NCBI GenBank assembly: GCA_028281495.1
Contig: JANQJU010000060.1
Location: forward strand, 62,001-126,000
Source of the DNA: SAR324 cluster bacterium
GTDB taxonomy: Bacteria > SAR324 > NAC60-12
Length of the DNA stretch: 64,000 bases
Direction of reading: 5' to 3'
This document shows positions 53,193 through 62,004 of this stretch, in pieces (positions within the stretch are counted from its first letter, which is position 1; each line of letters starts with the position of its first letter). The translations under genes were made by a program, and so were the position numbers. Below the pieces are notes generated by a model that saw nothing but the letters and a program-made list of their open reading frames with translations, made no database searches and was not told the DNA's origin.

Positions 53193-53496
53193 CTTTTATT
53201 TCCTCCTTAGATTTCAATGTTTCCTGACGAACGAATGCACTTTAATAGTGTGTTTCTTCGGATTTAGTCAAATGAATCGAGCGGATTTGAGACTGCAAAT
53301 TCGACCCACGATTTGCTCCAGTACAGCTTTTTGGGACGAAATAGGGCGACTTGGGACGAATTGGGACGAAAAAAAGATTTATTTTCCCGTTACTTGCATC
53401 TATTCAAAAAAGAGGATGCAATTAAAATTTGTGATACACTCTCATATTGTCTGTCTCAGAGCACTACGTTGATAACACTAGAAGGAGAGAATACCG
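53193..53496. other. Divergent intergenic region upstream of oadG and the unknown protein gene
   Basis: 304 bp. The half next to the plus-strand gene holds the phased decamer array and promoter listed separately. The rest should hold the oad promoter on the minus strand; no clear boxes were identified. Confidence 0.5.
53329..53406 (+). promoter_or_regulatory. Promoter with four phased 10-bp TTGGGACG-type repeats
   Basis: Four contiguous 10-bp units (53329, 53339, 53349, 53359) read TTTTGGGACG, AAATAGGGCG, ACTTGGGACG, AATTGGGACG. The last G (53368) is 33 bp before a candidate -10 TATTCA (53401-53406), which has a weak -35 TTTATT (53378-53383) at 17 bp. The same arrangement recurs at 57001-57078. 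One repeat per helical turn would place four protein monomers on one DNA face upstream of the polymerase. Confidence 0.72.
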
Positions 53497-54846
53497 ATGG
53501 TTGCTCAAGAGAAAAAGTCAACGGCTGCGGAAGCCGCAGGAGGAAAAGCTACTAAAGAGATCATCAACGAAAAACTCTTCGGTAAAAGTCATACCACGTT
53601 AAACGACGTGCCCCCTGAGCAAGGAATCACTCATGTCAAAATTCGTCCAAATGAGGTTGGCAACATTCCGGGCATGATCGAGCATTGGAAGGAAGATATC
53701 AAAAGGCGTCGGAACGAGATCATCAACTGGAAAAATCAAACGTTTGTGCAGCGTGCTACTGGTTTGATCAAAGGTAAAAAGCTCTCACCTGAAGCTACAG
53801 GTGAAGAAATTGCTAAACTTCACCCCACCAAAAATGCCCTAGATCTTGTAAAAAAACTGAAACAGGAACCAACGGATATGGTCAGCCGATTGGAATTGGT
53901 TACAATTGTGGCTAAAAGTGGGCGGGAATTGCCCATTGAGGTCTATCGGACCTTGTTACTCCAAGCGACTGTTGCCTGTACGTTTGAGGAGTTGAGCAAT
54001 GTGGGCTTGAAGAACGTATTGTGGATTCAAGATGTGTACTTCAGTAAATTGTTCTTTAAAAGCAAGGCTGAGATGAATTCGATGGAGGGCACACTCAAAA
54101 CGGCGTCGAGCCAAGGTCGCGAAAACATCTACTCCATACAAGCCAGCAAGCTTAGACAGTATGTGAATGATATTCGCCGAAATATGGAGATCATCAAGAG
54201 CTATCAAAAACATGCCGCTAAAGCGCTGGAAACGCAACCAATGTATGCCACCAATCTCACGTTCGATGAGGTGACTTCATTTTTACTGGACGAGGAAGAT
54301 CAGCAGAAAAATAGTAAAAAGAGAGATGAAAAAAGGAAGAAATTGGTCAAAAAAGCCACTGAAATCGTGTTGTTGATCCGGGCGATTCCACTCTTGTATG
54401 ACCAAGCCGAACGTTTAGGAAGTCATTTTAAAAAACTGGATCCGAACGATCCTGTCCTTCATTTCCTGCAAGCCAAAATTGCGATGAGCGATTTGATTTA
54501 CAAAGTGAGCCAGTTTCAAGGGGGGGAACGTACTGATGTGGTCCGTCAAGGAATCCAGGAAGCTTTTAAAAACACTTATCAACATTACGGGGTCGCAGTA
54601 CGAAAAGTTGGTAAGATGCCCAAAACAAAAATGGAATTTTCGATCTTCATCGAATATGCCAGTTTGATTCATTTCTTTTATAAAGTGGCCAAACACACAC
54701 TTGGTATGTCACTTCCGAGAGAATGGCTGCATAGCGTTTTCAAGAAAGCATTGGAATCCCTTCAAATGGTTCAAGAGTCCGGACCGATTCAAGATTTGAT
54801 CATGGACATTCGTCGTGACATGGCAAACGAAGGATTTTCCGAATAA
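53497..54846 (+). CDS. Unrecognised cytoplasmic helical protein
   Basis: 449 residues, ATG at 53497 after GAAGGAGAG. No signal peptide or membrane helix. The chain is almost entirely alpha-helical and lysine/glutamate-rich, with a charged low-complexity stretch near 265-285 (DEEDQQKNSKKRDEKRKKLVKK). It contains IEHWKEDIKRRRNEIINWKNQT, YRTLLLQATVACTFEEL and LDPNDPVLHFLQAK. I do not recognise the family. It is transcribed from a promoter carrying the phased decamers also found before the cyclase-PilZ gene, so it may share that regulation and function in the signalling block that follows. Confidence 0.82.
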   Translation: MVAQEKKSTAAEAAGGKATKEIINEKLFGKSHTTLNDVPPEQGITHVKIRPNEVGNIPGMIEHWKEDIKRRRNEIINWKNQTFVQRATGLIKGKKLSPEATGEEIAKLHPTKNALDLVKKLKQEPTDMVSRLELVTIVAKSGRELPIEVYRTLLLQATVACTFEELSNVGLKNVLWIQDVYFSKLFFKSKAEMNSMEGTLKTASSQGRENIYSIQASKLRQYVNDIRRNMEIIKSYQKHAAKALETQPMYATNLTFDEVTSFLLDEEDQQKNSKKRDEKRKKLVKKATEIVLLIRAIPLLYDQAERLGSHFKKLDPNDPVLHFLQAKIAMSDLIYKVSQFQGGERTDVVRQGIQEAFKNTYQHYGVAVRKVGKMPKTKMEFSIFIEYASLIHFFYKVAKHTLGMSLPREWLHSVFKKALESLQMVQESGPIQDLIMDIRRDMANEGFSE

Positions 54847-54968
54847 TATGAAGCGACTCCCCTTTTGACTCTCGTTTTTATTCTTGCTACGTTTTTTGGA
54901 AACTAACATCTTACCACCGCAAATTGTCCTATCCCTAACATAACTACTAAGATCTTTCGAGGGTGGCT

Positions 54969-56189
54969 ATGAGTGTGTTCTCAGCCGAACGGCTTGAGCA
55001 AGTTGAGGCAAAAGATAAAACAAAACGTTTTGAAAAGTACACCATTCTGGTTGTGGACGATGAGGAAAATAATCTTCAACTTCTACAAGAAGTATTTGAT
55101 GGTGATTACGAAGTCATTACAGCCCATGATGGGATGGAGGCGCTCGACTTGGTTCAACATCATAACGACCGTGAGCAGATTCGCGTGATCATTTCCGATC
55201 AACGTATGCCCGCGATGAATGGTGTGGATTTCCTTGAACAAACGATTCCACTGCTTCCTAACACCAAACGCATCATATTGACTGGGTTTACCGATGTAGA
55301 TGACATTATCGATGCCATCAACAAAGGGCAAATCTATCAATACATTGTGAAACCGTTCATCAACGAAGATTTGCGACTAACAGTGCAGCGAGCATTGGAG
55401 GCCTACCAGCTCGAAGTTCAAAACTTAGTATTGATAAAAGAACTCACCTCTCTCAACACTAGCCTAGAAAGAAAAGTTGAAGAACGGACCGATGCACTTC
55501 AACATTCACTCAATTCCTTGCGAAACTTTTACTATTATATCTCCCACGAGCTGCGAACACCCTTGACCGCAATTCAGCCATATATCAGGTTTTTACAACG
55601 CGGAATGAAATGCGATCCTCCGACCGAGTCCCAGACCTCGCACTTGCTAGTGATCGAGGATAATACCAAGCGTGTGATGAAGCTCGTGAATCAGATATTG
55701 GATTTGGCTCGTATCGAATCTCAAGAATTGCCGACCCATCTACAATCATTGCTTATTCATTCGCTGATTCGACGCTCGGTCAAGCAACTTCATGGATTGT
55801 TCAGGCCCGAAGTGGAAGTCGTGTTGGATCTTTTGGAACCGGAAGCGCCCGTCTTGGGGACTTGGGACGACTTGGAAACCGTAGTCGATAATTTGATCTC
55901 TAATGCTGCAAAGTATACGGAAACCGGTACGGTTCAGATCAAAACGGAAATATGGAATTCCGGGCTTCGCATGGCAATTCAAGACACTGGGGTAGGAATC
56001 GATGTGTCTCATTTGGGAACGATATTTGAACGATTCATTCGGGTCGATCAACAGGGGCTTGCCAAAGGCACAGGGCTGGGTTTGCATATCACCAAAGCAT
56101 TGGTTGAAAGAATGGGTGGGAGGATTGGAGTGACTTCAGAAAAAGGCACAGGTTCTACGTTTTGGGTATGGCTTCAACTGGCCCCTTAA
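54969..56189 (+). CDS. Hybrid response regulator-histidine kinase
   Basis: 406 residues from ATG 54969, five bases after CGAGGG; GTG two codons earlier is possible. Residues about 22-145 are a receiver (VVDDEE, phospho-acceptor D77 in IISDQRMP, TGFTDVDD, IVKPF), then a coiled linker, a HisKA domain (YYISHELRTPLTAIQPY, H about 192) and a HATPase domain (NLISNAAKYT, DTGVGI, GTGLGLHITKALVE). It is soluble and has no sensor domain, so it is driven by its own receiver. The response regulator 20 bp downstream is its probable target. Confidence 0.94.
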   Translation: MSVFSAERLEQVEAKDKTKRFEKYTILVVDDEENNLQLLQEVFDGDYEVITAHDGMEALDLVQHHNDREQIRVIISDQRMPAMNGVDFLEQTIPLLPNTKRIILTGFTDVDDIIDAINKGQIYQYIVKPFINEDLRLTVQRALEAYQLEVQNLVLIKELTSLNTSLERKVEERTDALQHSLNSLRNFYYYISHELRTPLTAIQPYIRFLQRGMKCDPPTESQTSHLLVIEDNTKRVMKLVNQILDLARIESQELPTHLQSLLIHSLIRRSVKQLHGLFRPEVEVVLDLLEPEAPVLGTWDDLETVVDNLISNAAKYTETGTVQIKTEIWNSGLRMAIQDTGVGIDVSHLGTIFERFIRVDQQGLAKGTGLGLHITKALVERMGGRIGVTSEKGTGSTFWVWLQLAP

Positions 56190-56209
56190 AGTGTTTTTCG
56201 AGGAGTTTC

Positions 56210-56965
56210 ATGGAAAAAGAGATCCTCATTGTAGAAGACGAAGATGATATAAGAAATGCTCTGTCGATTGAGCTGGAATGTGAAGGCAGCTATCATTGTG
56301 TTGGTGCCCCTGATCAAATGGAAGCCGTCGATTTGTTAAAGAATGGCTATACTCCCCATGTGGTGTTGGTGGATATCATGATGCCCAGCAGCCCAGAAGC
56401 GGGTCTGGAATTGATTTCCCAGCTCAAATCAGAAAATGAGTGGGATCAGATCCCTGTGATTGTTTTGTCTGCCCGTTCTCAATCCGATACTATCTTGGAA
56501 GCCTTGCGACGAGGGGCTATCGACTATCTCATCAAACCCTATGATCCGAATGAACTACTCAGCCGGGTAGGCCGGGCCTGCCGATTGAACGAGGAACCTG
56601 CGTTTTTGCCGGCTCCGAACCATGAACGTTCTATGACCGATCCCAATACCGATTGGCGACAGCTTCATGTGGAGGTTATGAAGTTGAGCTTGCTGTATTG
56701 GGAATTGACCTTACATAAAACCAAGGCTGATTTGGCAGAAATGAGTGGAATTTGGAGTTGGCATATTGATTCCAAAGGAACTTATCGTACAAAAACTTTA
56801 GATCGTTACCTACACGAACGCACCATCCCCAAACGTCCTCGCACACGGCAAGTCCTTCAAACCGCCCACTTTGTGTTAAAGCATTGCCCCACCGAAGAAA
56901 ACATCCGAACCCGTTTAGAAGGTTGTTTGCAAAATCTAGAAGCCGCAAATGTTCCTGTTGCCTGA
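56210..56965 (+). CDS. Response regulator with an unassigned C-terminal output domain
   Basis: 251 residues from ATG 56210 after AGGAG, 20 bp after the kinase gene; in-frame codons upstream overlap the kinase. Residues 1-125 are a receiver (VEDEDD, phospho-acceptor D55 in VLVDIMMP, LSARS, LIKPYDPNEL). The C-terminal ~100 residues are helical: VMKLSLLYWELTLHKTKADLAEMSGIW, then RTKTLDRYLHE, IPKRPRTRQVLQTAHFVL. This looks like a helix-turn-helix or winged-helix DNA-binding module but matches no standard OmpR, LuxR or Fis family that I recognise. Cognate of the adjacent kinase, by position. Confidence 0.9.
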   Translation: MEKEILIVEDEDDIRNALSIELECEGSYHCVGAPDQMEAVDLLKNGYTPHVVLVDIMMPSSPEAGLELISQLKSENEWDQIPVIVLSARSQSDTILEALRRGAIDYLIKPYDPNELLSRVGRACRLNEEPAFLPAPNHERSMTDPNTDWRQLHVEVMKLSLLYWELTLHKTKADLAEMSGIWSWHIDSKGTYRTKTLDRYLHERTIPKRPRTRQVLQTAHFVLKHCPTEENIRTRLEGCLQNLEAANVPVA

Positions 56966-57000
56966 GATAACTGTTCCTCAAGAATCGCACCATTATTTTT

Positions 57001-57078
57001 CGATTGGACGATTTTGGACGACTTGGGACACTTTGGGACGCTTAGAAAATTGTCAGCGTCGCGGCAATCACGTATTCT
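57001..57078 (+). promoter_or_regulatory. Promoter with four phased 10-bp TTGGGACG-type repeats (second copy)
   Basis: Units at 57001, 57011, 57021 and 57031 read CGATTGGACG, ATTTTGGACG, ACTTGGGACA, CTTTGGGACG. They are followed by TTGTCA (57050-57055), a 17-bp spacer and TATTCT (57073-57078). The last repeat G (57040) is exactly 33 bp before the -10, as in the copy at 53329. It drives the cyclase-PilZ gene; the -10 is 39 bp before its start codon. Confidence 0.78.
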
Positions 57079-57104
57079 GATGTTGTTTTCCTACTACCAT
57101 AGGA

Positions 57105-57118
57105 GGCTCAATTGAGCC
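57105..57118 (+). repeat. Perfect 14-bp palindrome over the start codon of the cyclase-PilZ gene
   Basis: GGCTCAATTGAGCC is perfectly self-complementary, overlaps the last two bases of AGGAGG (57101-57106) and contains the TTG start (57112-57114). It could act as an operator or as an RNA hairpin that affects initiation. Confidence 0.85.
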
Positions 57119-58464
57119 TAACAAAGGTGGGGCTGGGACGGAGTCGGGAAGCCGATATCTGTTCAGGGACGCCAGCCCCACCCCCCTTTCCTAAATCCCC
57201 TCAACCCTCGACGGAATATTACGAAGTGCAAACATACTCTCAAACTCTTCAGATATTTGAAAAATTTGTTCCCAAACAATTTTTACGTCGGATCGCTGTT
57301 TCTGGTGTGGAAAATATTTGTTTAGGGGAAGCCAAGACGGAAACGTTGACTATTCTCTTTTCGGACATCCGTGATTTTACCGCAATTGCGGAAAGCTTGA
57401 GTGAAGAGGAGACTTTTCATTTTCTCAATTCCTATTTTGCCTTAGTGGAGCCCGTGATTCAAAGGCATCACGGGTTTGTAGATAAATTCATCGGTGACGC
57501 AGTGATGGCTTTGTTCACACAAGCGAAAGATGCGGTAAATGCAGCTATAGAGATCCAAGGCGCTATGCGTTGTATGCCTTCCTTACGCTTGGGAATCGGA
57601 ATCAATACAGGGCCTGTCATGATTGGCATCGTTGGTACAGAAAACCGAATGGAGTCGACTGTGATTGGCGATGCTGTCAATTTAGCAGCCCGGCTGGAAT
57701 CTCTAACCAAGACATATCAGTCTCGAATTCTGATCAGCGGGTCCACGTATCAGGCTTTGAACGCTGAAAAGTTTTATATCCGCGAGATCGACACCACTCG
57801 TATCAAAGGTAAAACTCAGCCAGTGACTGTTTACGAGGTTTTTGATGCGGATCCCCCTGAGGTTTTGCAGAAGAAAAAATCTACCTTACCGATTCTTCGG
57901 CAGGGAATCGAACTGATCAAGGCGATGAAGGTACCGGAAGCAATGGAACGGTTCGAAGAATGTCTTACGGTCTTTCCACAAGACGTTGTGGTCGGAGAAT
58001 ATGTGAAACGAAGCTATTATCTCAACGAATTCAAACTGAACCGGAAACATCAGTTCCAAACCAGCATTCAAAAACTGAAACATGGTCTGAAAGACTACAC
58101 AAAGCGCAAATCGGAGCGTTTCAGTTGCTTCTTCCCGTTGAATCTTCACCTAATGAAACAAGGAGAGCATCTAGCGGCTCATATGCTGGACATTTCTGCT
58201 ACAGGCCTTCGGATTGAGACGCGATGGGAGATCGAAATAACGGCAACCGTCATGGTAGAAGTGTATTTCCTCACCCCGCTATTGTCAGAATTTGTAACGC
58301 AGCAACCACTGCGATTGTTGGGGCGTGTTATCTGGAAACAAGCATGTGAAACTGCCGAACGAAAAATGGTCAATTTGTATGGTGTGCAGTTTTTGCAGCT
58401 ATCTCAACTCGATGAAGAACACCTGCAGCATGAATTGGATTTGATGCGTCAGAACCCACAATAA
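57112..58464 (+). CDS. Class III adenylate cyclase with C-terminal PilZ domain
   Basis: 450 residues, starting at TTG 57112: AGGAGG sits five bases upstream and no ATG lies nearby. After a proline-rich start and a short helix (EKFVPKQFLRRI), residues about 70-250 are a soluble cyclase domain: FSDIRDFT, DKFIGDAVMALF and TVIGDAVNLAARLE retain the metal, Asn and Arg residues. A helical linker (~260-325) leads to a PilZ-like domain (about 328-445) with RKSER (RxxxR) and DISATG (DxSxxG), the c-di-GMP-binding motifs. This suggests c-di-GMP control of cAMP production in one protein. Expression is predicted from the decamer promoter; the start codon lies in a palindrome. Confidence 0.9.
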   Translation: MSLTKVGLGRSREADICSGTPAPPPFPKSPQPSTEYYEVQTYSQTLQIFEKFVPKQFLRRIAVSGVENICLGEAKTETLTILFSDIRDFTAIAESLSEEETFHFLNSYFALVEPVIQRHHGFVDKFIGDAVMALFTQAKDAVNAAIEIQGAMRCMPSLRLGIGINTGPVMIGIVGTENRMESTVIGDAVNLAARLESLTKTYQSRILISGSTYQALNAEKFYIREIDTTRIKGKTQPVTVYEVFDADPPEVLQKKKSTLPILRQGIELIKAMKVPEAMERFEECLTVFPQDVVVGEYVKRSYYLNEFKLNRKHQFQTSIQKLKHGLKDYTKRKSERFSCFFPLNLHLMKQGEHLAAHMLDISATGLRIETRWEIEITATVMVEVYFLTPLLSEFVTQQPLRLLGRVIWKQACETAERKMVNLYGVQFLQLSQLDEEHLQHELDLMRQNPQ

Positions 58465-58588
58465 TTTTTCCCCCACTCCACTCGTTTCACTGAGAAATTC
58501 TTCACATGACTTCTAGCCACACGGTGCTATATAAGAAGTAGTTGAAGAATGATAGAAGGTTACGTTGTGGAGTCTCAAAGGGGGTAAA

Positions 58589-60886
58589 ATGGCAATTGGC
58601 TTCCAATCCAATTTGGTATTCCGGCTGTTGGTCAGCCTTTTTGCAATTGTGGTTGTGATCATTACCGGAGGCACAGTGATCACAGTCCGCATTGCGCACA
58701 ACACACTTGCGGAACAAGGCGAACGGCAACTGGCTTTACAAAAGGAACAATTCCAAAGACAGATTGCTGACACACAAGAACGCCTATTGCGGAAATTGCA
58801 ACCTCAAATCGACATGTTGGTGCAATTTTCGAAAGGTCCGTTGGTCACTCACGTCAATGATTTCAAAGATGTGATGCCTCGTTCCAAAGCAGAATTGGTT
58901 CAAGCGTTTCAAAATTGTTTCGAATTCTTAGAAACAACGTTAGTCGCTTCTTGTATCCGCATACAAACCCACGAAATTGGAATCGGTAGAACCATTCAAA
59001 CGCTGAATCGATCCATTATGTTCAGTGCTGTGAACTTCTTGGCCGAAGACGAAGATATCGAGGCTATCTACGTCGAGGATTGGCAAGGGAACATGTTCAC
59101 AGGCGTTAGAAAAGATGGAAATGGCAAACTCTGGGAATTGGAAGAAGTCCCTACTCAATTTCCTTCCTATGTTTCTACGGTGGAACGAGAAATTTTAGAT
59201 GATGAAGATTATTTGGGCAAAGTGGTGTTTCGGTATTCCAATGACCGATTGATGCAGATGCAAGCCAACACCGAAACTCAGTTGGCTGAAGCAGATGAGT
59301 TGCTACGTAACAACATCCAAGAAAGAAGCCAGCAGATCGTGATCAATCAAGTCATAGAAGGCATTTTCTTTGCCAGTGCCTTATTGATTGCGCTCGCCGC
59401 TATCGCCATTTACACGATTTTACGTCCTTTAAAAAAGTTGAAAGAAAGTGCCGATCAATTGGCCTTAGGCAAGTGGAATGAATACATTGACACCACGCGT
59501 CTTGATGAAATCGGTAGCTTAGCACGAAGCTTCGCAGCGATGCGCAATTCGATCCACGATAAGATTTCGGAGTTGGATATATCAAACAAAGCGTTGCGTG
59601 TTACGCAAAATAAGTTGGAAAAGTTATTGATCGGGACCCGCGAAATTGCTTCCTCTCATGACAAATTCTCTCCTATCGTCAATGCCCTTAATTTGATCCT
59701 TCCTGAAATCGGTGCAAAGCATGTTGCCGCAGTCAACATCGCATTTGAAGAGCTCAATTCTCACGGCGATACCGGGTATGCACACTTTCAGTTACCTGTC
59801 ACCTATTCGCTCAACAATGAACCGTCATTGAAGCTTGGTGATGTGAACGGCATCGAACATTTTTTCTCAGATCAACTGCATTCCTCTGAACTGAAACCTT
59901 CTTTGTTGCGCACGATGAAAGGATCCCGTTTGCATGGAGGGTTACTGACCATCCCAGTTCTTCACAATCAACATCTACTCGGTTTGATAGAAGTCGATGG
60001 CATCGACGAAGCCATCTTTGAGAACGAAGACCAACATTTCATCGATACCTTGTCACAAGCATTGGCAGTCACGCTTCGCAACATCGATTTCACCCAAGAA
60101 TTGACTGAAAAAATTCGTATGGAAGGAGAGCTGGCTACGGCCGCTGCGGTGCAGCAAGCTCTGTTTCCCAAAGACCTTCCTCAACTGGCAGGCCTTGAAA
60201 TGGCTTCTTATTTTCAATCTGCCAGCGAAACAGGAGGCGATTGGTATGGTTTTATGACGGAATTTGAAGACACCTTGTATGTGATGATTGGTGACGTGAC
60301 CGGGCACGGAACCCCAGCGGCCCTTGTGACGGCCACCGCCAGCGCAACATGCACTTTATTGGAAGAAATGTATCAAAACAATCCATTCGATCCACCGTCT
60401 CCGGGTGAATGTTTGATGCATCTCAATCGTGCGATTTTTGAAGCTGGGAATCCAAATTTCCTGATGACCTTCTTTTTTGCCAAATTGGATCTCAAGACAG
60501 GACTGCTCACTTTTTCTAACGCCGGGCACTTATTCCCCTTTCTGATTCGCACCGATGGTAACCTGAAACGATTATTAAACACCAACTCCCGCCTGGGAGA
60601 TCATAAACTGTGCGAATTCTCCGAAAATTCGGTTCAGCTTCAAGACGGAGATACCCTCCTATTTTATACGGATGGACTCACAGAAAACGAAAACGACAAA
60701 GAACAAATGTGGGGGGAGCGCCGATTGAGACGCTACTTGAAACACAACTGCGATTGCAGTGCTCAAGAAATTGTGGATGGCCTTGTACACGAGACCACCA
60801 CCTTCCTCAACGGGCAACCCCTCGAAGACGATATGACCCTCCTATGCTGCCGTGTGTTAAAAAAGTTTGAGAATGGTCCTGCTTAG
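58589..60886 (+). CDS. RsbU-like membrane PP2C phosphatase with HAMP and GAF-type domains
   Basis: 765 residues from ATG 58589 (AAAGGGGGTAAA upstream); the frame opens 8 codons earlier without a ribosome site. One N-terminal membrane helix, an extracytoplasmic region (~40-255), a second helix (~260-285), HAMP (LGKWNEYIDTTRLDEIGSLARSF), a GAF-like domain (~350-520) and a SpoIIE/PP2C domain (~535-760) with GGDWYGF, VMIGDVTGHGTPAA and DDMTLL metal residues. RsbU-type phosphatases dephosphorylate STAS antagonists to free them for partner switching; STAS proteins at 34142 and 48992 are candidate substrates. Expressed as a single gene. Confidence 0.93.
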   Translation: MAIGFQSNLVFRLLVSLFAIVVVIITGGTVITVRIAHNTLAEQGERQLALQKEQFQRQIADTQERLLRKLQPQIDMLVQFSKGPLVTHVNDFKDVMPRSKAELVQAFQNCFEFLETTLVASCIRIQTHEIGIGRTIQTLNRSIMFSAVNFLAEDEDIEAIYVEDWQGNMFTGVRKDGNGKLWELEEVPTQFPSYVSTVEREILDDEDYLGKVVFRYSNDRLMQMQANTETQLAEADELLRNNIQERSQQIVINQVIEGIFFASALLIALAAIAIYTILRPLKKLKESADQLALGKWNEYIDTTRLDEIGSLARSFAAMRNSIHDKISELDISNKALRVTQNKLEKLLIGTREIASSHDKFSPIVNALNLILPEIGAKHVAAVNIAFEELNSHGDTGYAHFQLPVTYSLNNEPSLKLGDVNGIEHFFSDQLHSSELKPSLLRTMKGSRLHGGLLTIPVLHNQHLLGLIEVDGIDEAIFENEDQHFIDTLSQALAVTLRNIDFTQELTEKIRMEGELATAAAVQQALFPKDLPQLAGLEMASYFQSASETGGDWYGFMTEFEDTLYVMIGDVTGHGTPAALVTATASATCTLLEEMYQNNPFDPPSPGECLMHLNRAIFEAGNPNFLMTFFFAKLDLKTGLLTFSNAGHLFPFLIRTDGNLKRLLNTNSRLGDHKLCEFSENSVQLQDGDTLLFYTDGLTENENDKEQMWGERRLRRYLKHNCDCSAQEIVDGLVHETTTFLNGQPLEDDMTLLCCRVLKKFENGPA

Positions 60887-60909
60887 ATAATTTTTGGAGT
60901 CTTGCCCTC

Positions 60910-62004
60910 ATGTCCCCACAAGAAACATCTGATTTCCAAACCCGGCTGGTGGAATGGTTTCATCAACATCAGCGTCCGCTACCCTGGCGTATTCACTATG
61001 ATCCTTACGAGGTTTGGGTTTCGGAGATCATGTTGCAACAAACCCAGGTCACAACCGTTTTGCCTTATTACCAAAGATGGATGGAAGCGCTACCAACGAT
61101 ACATTCGGTCGCCCAAGCCGACGAAGACACCGTGGTGAAATTATGGGAGGGGTTAGGGTACTATTCCCGTGTCCGCAACCTGCAGAAAGCGGCTCGGGTT
61201 ATTTGCGATGACCACGGAAGTGTGTTTCCACAGGATTTTGAAACAATTCTCGCTCTACCCGGTATTGGGCGTTACACAGCGGGGGCCGTTGCAAGCATCG
61301 CTTTCAATCAGGATCGGCCCGTGGTGGACGGTAATGTCATTCGAGTAGTTTGCCGTTTGGAGGACTTACGAGACGATCCCAAATCGGCTGCCATGACAAA
61401 AAGATTATGGGAATTGGCAGCCGATTGGATACCTAGTGGTGAGGCCCGATATTTCAATCAGGGCATGATGGAATTGGGAGCGACTGTGTGCCATGTCCAA
61501 CAACCCTCATGCCTGTTGTGTCCAGTACAATCGTTCTGCAAATCGTATCATGCTGGTTCTGTAGATCAGGTTCCGGCAAAGGTTAAACGAGTTAAATCCA
61601 AATTGAGGACAACATTGATGGCATTGATCCACAAAGACGGATCCTTCCTTATCCAGAAACGTCCTGTTGGACAACTGATGGGGGGCCTGTGGGAGTTTCC
61701 GAATTTGCACGTCACTTCAGAGCAAAAACTCGAAAAGTCATTGCAATCGGAGGTGCTCAAACAATGGGGAATTCAAGTCGAAGTGAAGGAACGCATTGCC
61801 ACCATCAAACATGGTTACACCTCTTATAAAGTGACCTTGCACGGTTACTATTGTGTCTTTCAAAGTGGAAATTTAAAATTGTCTCAAGATATTCCACGCG
61901 AGTGGGTGCCATTGAAAGACTTGGGGCAATATTCCTTTCCGGCTGCCCAAGTGAAGCTGATCCAAAAACTACAGAAACATATGGAAATTTTATGCGCTTG
62001 TTGA
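60910..62004 (+). CDS. mutY: A/G-specific adenine glycosylase MutY
   Basis: 364 residues, ATG at 60910. HhH-GPD glycosylase: catalytic Glu in VSEIMLQQTQV, helix-hairpin-helix LPGIGRYTAGAVASI with catalytic Asp in VVDGNVIRVV, and a 4Fe-4S cluster C-x6-C-x2-C-x5-C (CHVQQPSCLLCPVQSFC). Residues about 230-360 form the NUDIX-like domain that recognises 8-oxoguanine. It removes adenine mispaired with 8-oxoG. Family-typical length. The next gene starts inside its last codons. Confidence 0.96.
   Translation: MSPQETSDFQTRLVEWFHQHQRPLPWRIHYDPYEVWVSEIMLQQTQVTTVLPYYQRWMEALPTIHSVAQADEDTVVKLWEGLGYYSRVRNLQKAARVICDDHGSVFPQDFETILALPGIGRYTAGAVASIAFNQDRPVVDGNVIRVVCRLEDLRDDPKSAAMTKRLWELAADWIPSGEARYFNQGMMELGATVCHVQQPSCLLCPVQSFCKSYHAGSVDQVPAKVKRVKSKLRTTLMALIHKDGSFLIQKRPVGQLMGGLWEFPNLHVTSEQKLEKSLQSEVLKQWGIQVEVKERIATIKHGYTSYKVTLHGYYCVFQSGNLKLSQDIPREWVPLKDLGQYSFPAAQVKLIQKLQKHMEILCAC

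Noticed and set aside
55850..55876. GGGACTTGGGACGACTTGG inside the hybrid-kinase gene, similar to the decamers
   Set aside because: It encodes GTWDDLE in the kinase domain, has only about two matching units and no promoter follows.
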